64,000 bases of DNA, from assembly GCA_030512295.1 (NCBI GenBank), contig JAULSR010000002.1:3720001-3784000 (forward strand). Direction: 5' to 3'. Under the pieces are notes generated by a model. The model searched no databases. It worked only from the letters and a program-made list of their open reading frames with translations, and was not told the DNA's origin. The stretch is from Bombardia bombarda. Taxonomy: Eukaryota > Ascomycota > Sordariomycetes > Sordariales > Lasiosphaeriaceae. Below, piece by piece: positions 1 to 11,376 of the stretch (positions are counted from its first letter, which is position 1; each line of letters begins with the position of its first letter). The translations under genes were made by a program, and so were the position numbers.

Positions 1-540
1 GGTTGGACGGTTGAACCCCACCGACCACAACACAAATTGAACAAGTCGGCCGAGACGCTCCAAAGCGGCTTTTTGTTCTCTCGGAAATAGCATCAGCAGT
101 TGGTCGACGGGCCGTGACTGGGACCCGGGTTCACGGGAAGTGTGTGTCAGCCCTATGGGGGGAACGACTGGTGAGTGTGGGGGGCTAGCGGCAGTTTGAG
201 GTGGGCAACAAGAAGCCAATTGGCAATGTCGCTGTTGGCACTCAAAATTCACCATCATTCATCAAGCATGCCACCATTATTATTAGTGAATGCATACTGT
301 TTGTGGTTGTTTTCGAGAGGTATCCGTAGGCTGTTCGCTATTCCCAGTGTAGTTATCTCCTTGCTCCGCACACTCCGGCACATCAATCCAAATGTCGCAC
401 CCCGACAACTCCTTTAAAGCAACACTATTCCATGCCATCCACTCATGTTGGCGGTATACCCACCATCACATAATCCACATGTACAATATATCCCAGGTCA
501 CTGGCAGCGTCACGTCTTCCACTCTCCACACGTGCCATGC
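1..540. other. No gene recognised
   Basis: This stretch contains only short overlapping open frames with no domain, no convincing splice pattern and no compositional coding signal. It would be the 3' flank of the small minus-strand gene that ends at 541. Confidence 0.4.
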
Positions 541-876
541 TCAGCAACAATTCTTATGGAAGGAGAAGGCGCCGTGGCAGCATGTGCACCCCAGATTGAA
601 CCCGCCGCCGCGCAGGCCTATCTCGTTCTCGTATTTGGGAAGGGGTTCTACGCTCTGGAGAGACTTGCGTGTCAGAATAAAGCTCACCCAATCTTTCCAT
701 ATTCATCTCGCAGTCATGAAATGCAAAGACGCGTTCGGCGTCGCGTCGCCAAAGTGACTCACCGGTTGCTTCGCGATGATCTGGCCTGGGGCATTCGCGT
801 TGGCGCTGTTGGCAGCGATTGCCTCCATGGGTGCTTGCTGCTTGGGGGGCTCGATAGCTGGCGTTTTGTTCAACAT
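541..876 (-). CDS. Small Cys-rich-tail protein, 75 aa, two exons
   Basis: I assembled this from two exons of exactly 114 nt each, 876-763 and 654-541, joined in phase 0 by a GTGAGT donor and a TCTCCAG acceptor. The first exon gives a Pro/Ala/Gln-rich, probably disordered N-terminus starting MLNKTPAIEPPK. The second gives a Tyr/Glu-containing linker, then a Gly-rich turn and the tail GCTCCHGAFSFHKNCC just before the stop. A disordered head with a C-terminal Cys cluster recalls small fungal proteins that associate with membranes through clustered, possibly acylated, cysteines. That role is inference and I do not recognise the family by name. The longer unspliced minus-strand frame over the same DNA lacks this tail, which favours the spliced model. 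Confidence 0.6.
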
Positions 877-3023
877 GGTTGCCTGGAATTGTGACTTTCG
901 GCAGGATGATTGGCGGGAACAAGAAGTAAGGAATTGAGCAGCGAAAGGAGGTCGTCGCGGAGGTGCTTGGCGGGTAGGTGGATGAAACTTGAAGATCGAT
1001 GAAAAAATAAAGGGCCGGACCGCGCGACAAGCCCACTGAACGCGCTATCAATCGAAGTGCCCGGTTACCTAGTGGAGGCGGCCTCCTCTCCGCGCATGGC
1101 CCGTGCAATTCAGCTAGCTGGCCCACGACGGTAATTGCTTGGCGTTCACATTGTTCGTGGTGAGAGGGCCAAGTGGTGGCTAGCGTCAAATTATGGGAAG
1201 CTGCTCTCCAGCAACGCTTGGTGTTGCACACACAGAGCTTTTGGCGGGCTAGTGGATGGGTGTGGTACGTACGGATACCTTACCTAGCCACAAGGACTGA
1301 ATGAGGATTGATGAAACAGGGCCATAAAAAACATCACAAGTTGAGTTTGGTTCATGATAATGTGTTGATCAAGCAGTCGATATCCGTGATAATTGACGGG
1401 CTACGAACGTACTTGGTACCATCGAGATTGATGAAGCTCACTTATCGGATTTTGCGGGAACTCCCCCGCTAATTCTGTTAGTGTGCAAGAAGTGTGTCCC
1501 TGTCGAGCTGAGCGGGCCAAGTCGGAATGCGGGGGAACGGGCAGATCCCGGCGCGGCAGCACTGGAGCGGAACCTTGTGGGTCCTTCGCCAAAACCCAAA
1601 CTGCGGACCCATGGCTTCCCCGCGGTCAGCACACTCTTCTTTTCTGCTTTTAGTTCTGGGGAAGGATTCGAGATGGGGGGTTGGGTATACTGGTGATTAA
1701 TATGCTTGCCATTGAGCAGAGTGCGCTGGCAATGGATGCATGGCTAATGGCAGGTTTGAAGAGTCACTGGATCTAAACAACACAAATGCGGGGGGAATGT
1801 GCTCGTGTGACCAGAGGGTCGCGTCGCTTGATCTGTTTTTTATGGCGGGCGTGTTGAGGGGTTGGGTTGAAGATGTAAAAGGTGTGAAAGAGATAGGTCG
1901 GGGGTCATTCGGGTCAGCCACAGGACCAGCAGGACCAGCTTCTTTGACCGATTCCGACAGAAGCTCCAATGCTATTCCGCGGGAGACCCAGATTCAATGC
2001 GACCGATCTAGCAGCCCGGAGGGTAGCGGTGCCCAAATGGCGGTAACGCACGCAAGCCTCGGCGGGCTTTGGTGTGTTAGTCTAGTGACCTAATTTCCAT
2101 GCTAGTCACGCTGTTGTGCTGCCCTGTGGACCGCCACAAAACGGGGTCCGGCATAAAGACCCAGCTATGCCATCATCTGAGACCTGCCTGTCTGTCGGCG
2201 CGGGTTCCATGACCAATGGGGATTATGCTGTGTCTAACTAATTCTGCTTCTATTCAGAGGAATTCGTCTTCTGTCAGAATTGGGCCTCGTGCTTCAATTT
2301 CGGTCGCGGGCCTCATTGTCACGAAAAAGGGGCCAACGCGAATCTGTCAAAAATATCCGTCCGAGTGGCTGGACTGGTACAAGCGCGGGTACGACCAAGG
2401 TACGGAGACAAGGGTTTGCCGAAGCTGCTCAGAGCCTGTAACTTCAAAGTCACCACTGACGATCTGCAAGGGGTTGGCCAGATGTGCACTTGTTATCCTT
2501 GTATTTTTTATTGATGCATCATCGAGACCAACCAGCGAGCCAGAATTTGGAGATCGCCTGCATGCGCCCAAGGCCAGAAAAATCGGACGGAACGAAGGCG
2601 GTACCAGAGCGGCGACCCTTTTTAACATCCAACAATTCCTTCAAATCTTACGCACGAAACTCGCCTCTTGTTGTTGTTTGAACCCTCAACTCTGCCACAC
2701 CAGCTGCACCGACCCCGCCGACACAGCTGGAGTGACACGCGCGCCACCTAGCACACCAAAGAACAGGGTATGCGAAACGCGCTGTCGTTGTCAACCACGA
2801 AAAAGTACCCACCGCTGTGACGTCGAGATCCGAACCCCCTCCCCCCATTTTCTTCGCCAATTCTTGACTTTCGATATTGTTTGCGCCAGAGCAAAATCCA
2901 CGATACAATCTCGACAGTACAGTTGACAATCGCAGTAGTCCTGAGCTGAATTGATCGAATTTTTCCTCCTGGCCAACAACGGCCCCCGACACGCGACAAG
3001 GTGCGCCGTCGACATCACAGACG
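877..3023. other. Long intergenic region
   Basis: It lies between the divergent starts of the small Cys-rich gene and the nucleotide-sugar transporter. Several open frames of 60-250 codons exist on both strands, but they overlap each other, contain no recognisable domain and look like chance frames in GC-balanced DNA. I see no repeat or RNA gene. Confidence 0.4.
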
Positions 3024-4742
3024 ATGGCTCTCCTAAACGCCCCCCAAGCGGCGGGCGGCCCGACCCTTTTCGGCATTCCAATCAAACAAGCTTCTTTAAT
3101 CACCGTACGCAACTCTCTGCAGCTTGGGGCAATAACATGGTCTTGGCATGGCGGGGCCTCATTGCTGACGACATGGCGCTGCAGTTGACATTCCAAAACT
3201 CGGCCCTGATTCTGGTATGCTGTCTTGTCCCCTTGAGCCGATACCTGCTTGCTGTACTCTGATCGGGGCGACTGACACGGCGGGCCACGGCGCAGATTAT
3301 GCACTACTCGCGAATAATGACCCCCCCAGGCGACCACCGCTACTTTGCCTCGACCGCCGTCTTCCTTAACGAAGTCGTGAAGCTCGCAATTTCCCTGACC
3401 TTTGCAATTCACGAAGTCTCGGGGAGTCTAGCTCCCGGGACACCGGTGGCGGTGCTCTTTGAGCAGATCTACAACTCTGTCTTCTCTGGAGACGGTTGGA
3501 AGCTGGCGATCCCCGCGATTTTATACACGCTCGAAAACACACTACAATACGTTGCCCTAAGCAACTTGGATGCGGTTCATTTCCAGATCATGTTCCAGCT
3601 CAAGGTATGTCGATCTCCATTCTGCAATCGCGATCTACTCAGTGTCGATCCTTTGGCTGGTCCTGCACCCAGTCAAGTAGCACAATACTAAACTACACGC
3701 AGATCATCACGACCGCCTTCTTCAGTGTCATCCTCCTCGGGCGCGCATTAAGCATTAAGCGCTGGATGTCGCTTGTAGTGCTCACGCTAGGCGTCTCAGT
3801 TGTCTCCTTTCCCTCGTCCAACTCGAACGACCTGGCTATGGATATCCACGACTTCAGCGACCACTTTTTCCCTCGATCCGTACATGAGCTGGGCCAGGCG
3901 GCGGGCGCAATGGCTGATGCGGCCAGGCATTTGACAAAGCGAGGATTGGACGGGCTTGCCAACGAGCTCACCAAGCGGTCTGCGACATACGAGGGCATCA
4001 AGGAGGACCAGGACACGAGCCTGGTTATGAACTACTCAATTGGCTTGACGGCTGTTCTGGTGGCTGCGCTCGTGTCGGGATTGACGGGTGTGTACTTTGA
4101 GAAGGTGCTCAAGGACTCTTCCACCCCCGTGTCTGTGTGGACGAGAAACATCCAGCTTTCCTTCTACTCGCTCTTTCCAGCCTTGTTTATCGGGGTCTTT
4201 GTCAACGACGGGGACGAGATTGCCAAGCACGGCTTCTTTGACGGGTACAATGTGGTTGTGTGGGCTGCTATTGTCTTCCAAGCCGTTGGAGGCGTGCTCA
4301 CGTCCATCTGCATCAACTATTCAGACAACATCGCCAAGAACTTTGCAACAAGTATCAGCATCATTGTCAGCTTTGTCTTTAGCCTCTTCTTTTTCGACTT
4401 CAAGATTACTCTGCCGGTATGTCCGTTACGATCCCCGCAGTCTCATCCCACAGTCTCATCCCACAGCTAACCCTTTGTTAGTTCATTCTCGGTACAGCAC
4501 TTGTACTACTCTCAACCTATCTGTACAGTATCCCAGACAGACAGCGTGGCCGTCCATCGCCCATCAGCATTGTCAGCTACGAGAAGACGACAGTCGAGGG
4601 GACGCCTAGGTATCCGACTCAAAACAACAAGCAAAACAGTCTTGCGCCGCCAGAGTCTGTTGGCCTGTCTACTTCGCGACCCTCCTCGCCCATGTCGTTT
4701 CTCGGCCGCACTCCGTCTCCTAGGAAGAGATTTGATGAGTAA
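3024..4742 (+). CDS. UDP-galactose/UDP-GlcNAc transporter, SLC35A-type, Golgi
   Basis: Five exons (3024-3104, 3185-3214, 3296-3604, 3703-4416, 4482-4742) keep one frame and give 464 aa. The second exon is a 30-nt micro-exon encoding LTFQNSALIL. Nucleotide-sugar transporters of this family exchange UDP-sugars for UMP across the Golgi membrane to feed glycosylation. The sequence shows the family hallmarks: an N-terminal segment ending IMHYSRIM, the ENTLQYVALSNLDAVHFQI helix (near residues 80-100), LKIITTAFFSVILLGR, LVVLTLGVSVVSF, SGLTGVYFEKVLKDS, and NYSDNIAKNFATSISIIVSF. A hydrophilic loop of roughly 80 residues follows VVSF and is longer than in animal homologs. The C-terminus is a Ser/Pro-rich cytosolic tail. 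The start is set by conservation of the short N-terminal exon (MALLNAPQ). UDP-galactose versus UDP-GlcNAc specificity cannot be read from sequence; the closest named relative I know is fission yeast Gms1. Confidence 0.9.
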
Positions 4743-5414
4743 AAGAGGCTACGGAGGGCAGCCTAGCAAGAATCATTGACCATGGTATTTCAGAGAGCAT
4801 TTTTATACGATTTATCACGTGAACACGCCTTTATAGTTAAAACAGCATAGCACATAAATTTCGTTCAATACAGTAATAGAGGAATTATTTTACCTTTAAC
4901 CCAACTTTCATAACGCCCTTCAGCCGGACGAATCATCTATATTTTCCCTTCAGCTCAACCCGTCACTTGTTTCAAATGCCACCTATAGGTATTGCGGAGA
5001 CCTGGCTGCCTACCCTATAGACTTCTATGGGTCGATGCGCCATGCCTTTCAGTTGTTGTAAAGATGGAAGGAGCATTCAACATAACCACACAACAAGGAA
5101 GGAACGACACCCTCGTCTGCCCTCGTTTGCCCTTTAGGCCACTAAATGAAAAATTCTTCTCCTCGACGCTTCTCCCGCATTCTCTTCTCCACGCAGCCGT
5201 TTGACCAAGTCCTGTATTCATCCTGTGCCAGCGACAAAGATGGTTTAATCAAGCACTTTCGCGTATCTCCCTCGATCCGTCCCTTTTAACTATTTGTGCG
5301 AATTGTCATTGTCTTTCCCTGTACACCATTTCCAGACCTGCTAGCTCGTATCATTCATGTTGTATCATGTTTTCCCCCATTTAGTTCTGAGTTACTGCCG
5401 CCGTTCAATTCATA
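4743..5414. other. Intergenic region, promoter of the helicase gene
   Basis: The region is AT-rich at 4790-4960 just after the transporter stop, which probably includes its 3' UTR. The following 300 bases before the helicase ATG are T/C-rich, as is common in fungal 5' leaders. No gene is seen. Confidence 0.4.
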
Positions 5415-8400
5415 ATGTCTCGCCAAGCGCACAACACGCCCAATAACTTGTATCCTTCGCCTACGGGCACCTCTCAGAGTGTATTCAGGCCTATCTCGCC
5501 TGCTGTCCATGATTCCACCCCCAGATCCCATCCCTTGCAGCGGCAGTTCCATCATCAGCACATGTACAACGACCAGAGAAATGCTGCCCCTGCTCTTTAC
5601 CAGCCTCGACACACACCGTTGCCATCCCAGGATGATGGTCTTGATGAATTCGGTGAGTAATTACCTTGTCATTGATTTGTCCTTTCTGCTTTGTTGGCAT
5701 GAAGGCTTACTGCCCGTAACTGGACAGACCGACTTCTCCTCGAAGGTCATCAGCAGCACTGGGGGCAGCAGCAATCTGAACCAGGCATACAGCCTCATGA
5801 GTACATACCGGAGCACTTACAGCATCGAGGAGCACCCCAACTTCATGCATATCCGTCTCCGACACAACCATCCTACCATACAGACGAAGGATTTCATGTG
5901 CAGCCTACCCTAGAGAATCCTGGGACACTTAGTCATAGTGCGGCGACTTGGCTTAAGGAAGCACAACACACACAGCAGCAGGAGTTGCACCGTGTCAATA
6001 CTTTACCCTCCAGTATGTTGAGATCTTTCAGTTTTCATTACCTTAAAAATGCTCACGATGGCTCCTATAGACGCCCCCGTCCATTACAATGCTTCAGCAA
6101 ATGGAAGCTCCGGTTTACGCAGATCAGCAGAGCAGGAACGTGCCTCTACTGCGACAAGACCAAATGTGAGAGCTGATCATGTGTCTCCCATTGTTCAGGG
6201 GCTGCCCTTGATCAACGTTGCTGCCAATCTGCCCGACAAATTTCGGGCAATCTTCCCATACGAATTCTTCAATGCCGTACAGTCCAAATCCTTCGACTCT
6301 GTCTATCGTTCAAACGATAATCTCGTCGTATCCGCGCCAACTGGCAGTGGCAAAACGGCTATCCTCGAACTTGCGATCTGCAAGCTTGCTCTGGACCGCA
6401 ACAGTGAGAACTTCAAAATCGTCTACCAAGCTCCGACAAAAGCATTGTGCTCTGAGCGATCTCGCGATTGGGCTTCGAAGTTCGGGCATATGGGTTTGAA
6501 GTGCGCCGAACTTACGGGCGACACATCACAGGCTGAGATGAGGCGTGTTGGTGACGCTTCCATCATTGTTACGACCCCCGAGAAATGGGATTCGATCACC
6601 AGAAAGTGGGGAGACCACCGAAAACTTCTCCAGTTAGTCGAATTGTTCCTAATCGATGAGGTGCATATCCTTAAGGACGCCCGCGGTGCCACTCTTGAGG
6701 CTGTTGTGTCCCGGATGAAAACCATTGGAGGCAACGTTCGATTTGTTGCCTTGAGCGCAACTGTCCCAAACTCAGATGACATCGCTCAGTGGCTTGGAAG
6801 GAACCACACTAATCCACAAGTGCCTGCCCATCGGGAGACGTTTGGGGAAGAACTTCGTCCCGTGAAGCTGCAGAAATTTGTCTACGGATATGAATGCAAA
6901 GGTAACGATTTCATCTTTGACAAGCTACTCGACTCAAAGCTTCCTGCCATCATTGCCAGGCACACAAGCCAGAAGCCTATGCTCATCTTTTGCTTGACGA
7001 GAAAGATTTGTGAAAGCACCGCGAAGCTCTTGGCAGAACAACTTTCTGGACAACCCGCAGGTTCAAAGCTATGGCCGGTGCCTTCACGACCCATTCCTGT
7101 TACCAGTCGAGAAATTCAAGACCTAGTCAAATTCGGTGTTGCCTTTCATCATGCCGGACTCGACTTTCAGGATCGGATTGCCGTTGAGAAAGGGTTCTTG
7201 GATGGAGAGCTTGGCGTCATTTGCTGCACTTCGACATTGGCGATGGGTGTCAATCTTCCCTGCCACACGGTTATTCTGAAAGGAACTGTGGGCTACGTGA
7301 ACGATAGTGTACAGGAGTTGTCCGACCTGGAGATCATGCAGATGCTTGGTCGTGCTGGTCGTCCTCAGTTCGACCAAACCGCGACGGCGATTATCCTTAC
7401 CCGGGCAGCGTTCAAGGACAAGTACGAGAAGATGGTTTCTGGCCAAGAGATCTTGGAGAGCACACTTCACCTTAATCTTATTGAGCATCTTAATTCAGAG
7501 ATATGCCTGGGGACTATCCATGATAAATCATCAGCAAAGATATGGCTCGGTGGCACATTCTTGAGTGTTCGCCTTCGACGGAACCCAAACCATTACCAGA
7601 TCGTCGGCACAAATGGAATGAGTAATTCTTCGCTTATTGACGATAGGTTGGAAGAGATCTGCGAACGTGAAATAAGGCAGTTACAGACGGCCAGCCTTGT
7701 CACGGAGAACGAGAGATTCATATGTACAGAATATGGATTTGCGATGTCTAAATACATGGTGCAGTTTGTGACAATGAAGCTATTGCTGCAAATTCCACAG
7801 GCTCCCTCGATGGGCACACTGGCGAGTCTCCTCCGTACTCTTCCTCAAAGGTACATAATGCTAATATGATGCAGATCACCATCCTTTCTCAAGCGACCGA
7901 GTTCAAAGAGTTCCGCTTGAGGCCGGCTGAGAGAGCCATGTTCCGCGAGCTGAACAAATCTCCCATGATCATGTACCCAATCAAGGACACATTAACCCAG
8001 ACACATCACAAGATTTCACTTATCATCCAAGCCAGCCTTGGTTGTGTGGAGTACCCCGAGTTGCCGGAAACTAACAAGGTAAAGCGTCAGATCATGATGG
8101 AAAAGAAGCTCGTATTCGAGCGACTCCAACGTCTTGTTCGTGCAGTCATAGACTGCAAAGGATACGACCGCGACGCAATCGGGACTAGACATGCTCTTGA
8201 GCTGGCAAGATCTCTGTCCGCAGAATCATGGGAGGGGCGCCCAATGCAGCTGACCCAGATTCCCAATATTGGACCAGCTGGCATGCGAAAGCTCGCAAGT
8301 AAGAATTTCACCACTGTCTTGGGCTTGGCGGACATGGAACCGGAGGAGATTGAACGGGCCATGTCACGACAAGCTCCGTTTGGAAAGAAAGTCAAAGATG

Positions 8401-9833
8401 ACCTCGATAAATTCCCTCGGCTCGGAGTTAACATGGCAACGACTCGGCAACAAGCACAGTCCCCGGGCAAGGATCCAATCCTGAACATATCGGCAACACT
8501 TCGCTATCTGAACAGCAAGGGGGTGCCGAATTGGCGCGGCAGAGTCCAAGCCGTGACGTTCACATCCGAGCTGACCGATGGAACCCTCATTTACTTTTGG
8601 CGTGGTAGTATGAGAAAGCTTGCCCCTCCTGGTTTTCAACTCAAGTTCTCAGCCACCCTGAAAAGCTTTACTGACCGGATCGTTTGTCACCTCAGCTGTG
8701 AGGAGCTTGTGGGCACAATTGAAGGATGCATCATCCCACATAATCTCCCGAAGTCGGCATTTCCAATCCAAACGACCACAGTGACGTCACCTGCTCCTGA
8801 CGGCGGTGTGCTACACTCGAACAGTCAAGACTATTGGAAGGATGATGGTCTGGATGATGCAGACCTCATCGAAGCTGCTAAAGCAGCATCAGTATTTACT
8901 CCAGCGGGTGCAGCTCCAGTCACTGCAACCTTGGCTATCCCGCAACACACGCCTAAGTTTATGAGAGAGGCAGTTTCAGGCTTTAGGCCAGTTGTCCCAG
9001 CACTAGTTTCCGCGCCTGTGCGCATTCAGCAGCCCACAAAACAAGTGCTGAATCATTCTAATCCGGTGCCCATTTCAGAGCCCGAACACGAGCCCGTCAT
9101 GTTGCCAAACGGCAGATACCAGTGCAACCATGCGTGTAGCGGCGGCCTCACTAAGGCTGGAAAGAAATGCCAGCATCGCTGTTGCCAAGAGGGAGTTGAA
9201 AAGGCGCATAATCGGCCGAAGGGAAAGAAGGGCCGCAAGGCCGAAGACGACATAAGCCGCCTAGCAAAAAGGCAAGAAAGCCAGTTTCCTGAGCGAGAGA
9301 ACGTGGCCCTTGCGGCTGGAATTGAGAGGCAATCACTAGTCTGGCATACCATGCCGGTGTCACCAGTGCTCTCAATGCCTATCCTTGATCCACAGGTGGG
9401 GCTTAGCCTTAATGATTCGGGCATGGACTTTATCGACCTGTCGGCTGAAGACGACGAGCTACCGGATCTTGACTGGCTCGCGGTGGCTCCCCATCAGACG
9501 CTGCTCCAGACACGTCATAAAAAGTTTGTAGGAGGGGACGGTTCGTTGTTGGTGGATGACCACTTCCTGGGCGAGGCGCCGGTGCTGCCGGCAGACTTCC
9601 CGTTTAATGCGGGAGGCAGAGACGAGGTGCTCTGCCAGGGAGTCTGGCCGGGGGTCAATACCTCACCCGAAGGGCTGGAGGGTTGGGAGGGTTGGGATGA
9701 GGAGCAGAAAAAGGAGGAGGGAGAAGAGATAAAGGAAGAGATGAAGAAGGAGAAAGGGCCCGTCCCTTTATGGGCAGACCAGTTTGACAGGAACTTTATT
9801 GGGGAGTTTGATGGGCTATTGGATTTGGTTTAA
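5415..9833 (+). CDS. MER3: ATP-dependent DNA helicase MER3/HFM1
   Basis: Exons 5415-5652, 5728-6012, 6071-7834 and 7894-9833 give 1408 aa. MER3/HFM1 is a meiosis-specific Ski2-like helicase that stabilises recombination intermediates for ZMM crossovers. After a Gln/His-rich N-terminus of about 190 residues come helicase motifs: SAPTGSGKT (Walker A), TTPEKWD, the DEVH box, LSATVPN, VAFHHAGLD, STLAMGVNLP and QMLGRAGRPQFD. A winged-helix region follows, then a Sec63-type domain starting near TEFKEFRLRPAERA. The C-terminal third carries a Cys/His cluster (CNHACSGGLTKAGKKCQHRC) also present in vertebrate HFM1, and an E/K-rich acidic end. The third intron is uncertain: 7835-7893 keeps frame, but its donor is weak, and the stronger-looking GTACAT at 7851 does not keep the conserved residues in frame. 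The upstream exons are confirmed by phase. Confidence 0.92.
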
Positions 9834-10095
9834 AAGGGCGTAAAGTTGCAAGTTAATGCGCTATTTGCTGTGGCTATCTAGGCGTTAGTTACCTTTGCTT
9901 GAAACGTTTGCTCTTTGCTTGATGGGTCCAAATGGCCTTCCTACACAGTTGCTTTGTTCCCACGCATATAACAGCAGTAAAGACATTTGCTTAACATTGT
10001 TTGTCACCATCCTGTCTCTTCAATGGTCCTTGCTACGCTGACTGCGCGCAGTACTATACCCCTATTTCATCACCAAACGCTCCGCCCCCTAGATT

Positions 10096-11376
10096 CTAAT
10101 ACTCAATAGCCTTAACAACCGCTCCCCCCTCCCCACTCTCCAACAACCTCTGCAGAATCTCCAAATCTCTCAAGGCCTCCTCAGGCGACTGCCTAGGATC
10201 TCCGCCCTTGGCCTTCTCGATGGCCTCGGCAAATGCGGCCACCTCGGCCTTGACGCCAGAATCATAGACAAACTCCTCGTTGGTCTCGACCTTGTCGCCC
10301 AGCTGGTCGCGGGTGACGGTCTTGACGGTGGTCTGGGTCCAGGTGACGGCGCCGTTGGTGGTGACGACCTCGATCTCGAGCCCGGACCTGAACTCGGTGC
10401 CGAAGGAGATGGCGATGGTGCCGGCCTTGCCGTCCTGGGTCAGGGCGACGGCGTGCACAGTGTCGACGGGGGGCAGGCGGGCCTCGAGCAGGGCGCTGAA
10501 GCCGGCGAGGGAGACGATGCGCTGCGGGGCTTGGGGCAGGGCGCCGAGGAGCTGGCGCAGGCCGGCGACAAAGTGCACGCCGCCGTCGAGGAGGAAGCCG
10601 CCTTGGTGGGTGGGGGTTTTGCGCCCTATTGTCTTGAATTAGGATACGCATGCACTAGGTTAACAGGGACTGATGGCATTAACTCACACTCGGTGTTGAA
10701 ATACTTGTTGTCCGTCTTGACAAACGCATTCATCTGCAGCCTGAACGTCGTCACGGTGCCGCCAATGGTGGCCAGCTTGTCGGCGGCATGGCGCAGCGAC
10801 TTGACGTAGCGGAAGTTTTCGGCCACCGACCAGATGGGCTTGGTTTGGGAGTCGCGAGCGGCATACCACTCGACGAGCTTGGCGGCGCCGGCCACCTCGC
10901 CGGCAATGGGCTTTTCGGACAGAACGTGCTTGCCGGCGTCGATGGCCTGGGCGATGACGGACGGCTGGCTGAGGATGGGCAGCACCACGATGATGGCGGC
11001 GATGTCGGCGCGCGCGAGCAGGTCCGCGAGCGTCTTGCCCCCGGCCGCGGGCGAGTCGAAGTAGAGGTCGACGGTGGAGGGGGAGGACGAGGCGGCGGCG
11101 AGGGCGGTGGCGGAGGATTGCGAGCGCGAGTAGACGGCTTTGAGGCTGAGGAGGGGGGAGGCCTCGATGGCCGGGAGGTGTTCTGGGGTGTTTGTTAGTG
11201 CTGTATGTTGGTAGGGGTTGGATTTGGCTGGAGGTGGTGTTGATGTTGGTGCTGGGGCGGGGGTGATGTCGGGGGCGATGGCGCCGGGATGGGATTCAGG
11301 GGTCGGATTGAACTGGACTGAACTCACCCTCACGGGCAAAGATGCCGGCACCGAGTAGGGCGATTCCGATAGTCAT
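10096..11376 (-). CDS. Gfo/Idh/MocA-family NAD(P)-dependent oxidoreductase
   Basis: Three exons, 11376-11328, 11182-10688 and 10625-10096, give 357 aa. The N-terminus MTIGIALLGAGIFAREEH is a Rossmann dinucleotide-binding start with GxGxxx-type spacing. It is followed by ADIAAIIVVLPILSQ, then IDAGKHVLSEKPIAGEV, the family's EKP motif that positions substrate and cofactor. WRKTPTHQGGFLLDGGVHFVA is the conserved GGG-x-x-x-D-x-G-x-H-type segment with the catalytic-region His. The C-terminal domain is the usual open beta sheet. Members act on sugars, inositol or dihydrodiols; the substrate cannot be told. Length is normal for fungal family members. The long antisense open frames here are compositional artefacts of GC-rich coding sequence. 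Confidence 0.88.

Noticed and set aside
554..1231. 225-codon minus-strand frame
   Set aside because: No domain; the spliced two-exon reading over the same DNA gives a more protein-like product with a Cys-rich end.
2216..2926. 236-codon plus-strand frame upstream of the sugar transporter
   Set aside because: Overlapped by equally long minus-strand frames, no domain, and located in the promoter/leader of the transporter.
2648..3412. 254-codon minus-strand frame
   Set aside because: Antisense to the first exons of the transporter; composition is a shadow of that gene.
7851..7874. 24-nt intron in the helicase gene
   Set aside because: Too short for a spliceosomal intron and it breaks the frame.
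10453..11198. Plus-strand frames over the oxidoreductase
   Set aside because: Antisense shadows of the three-exon oxidoreductase.
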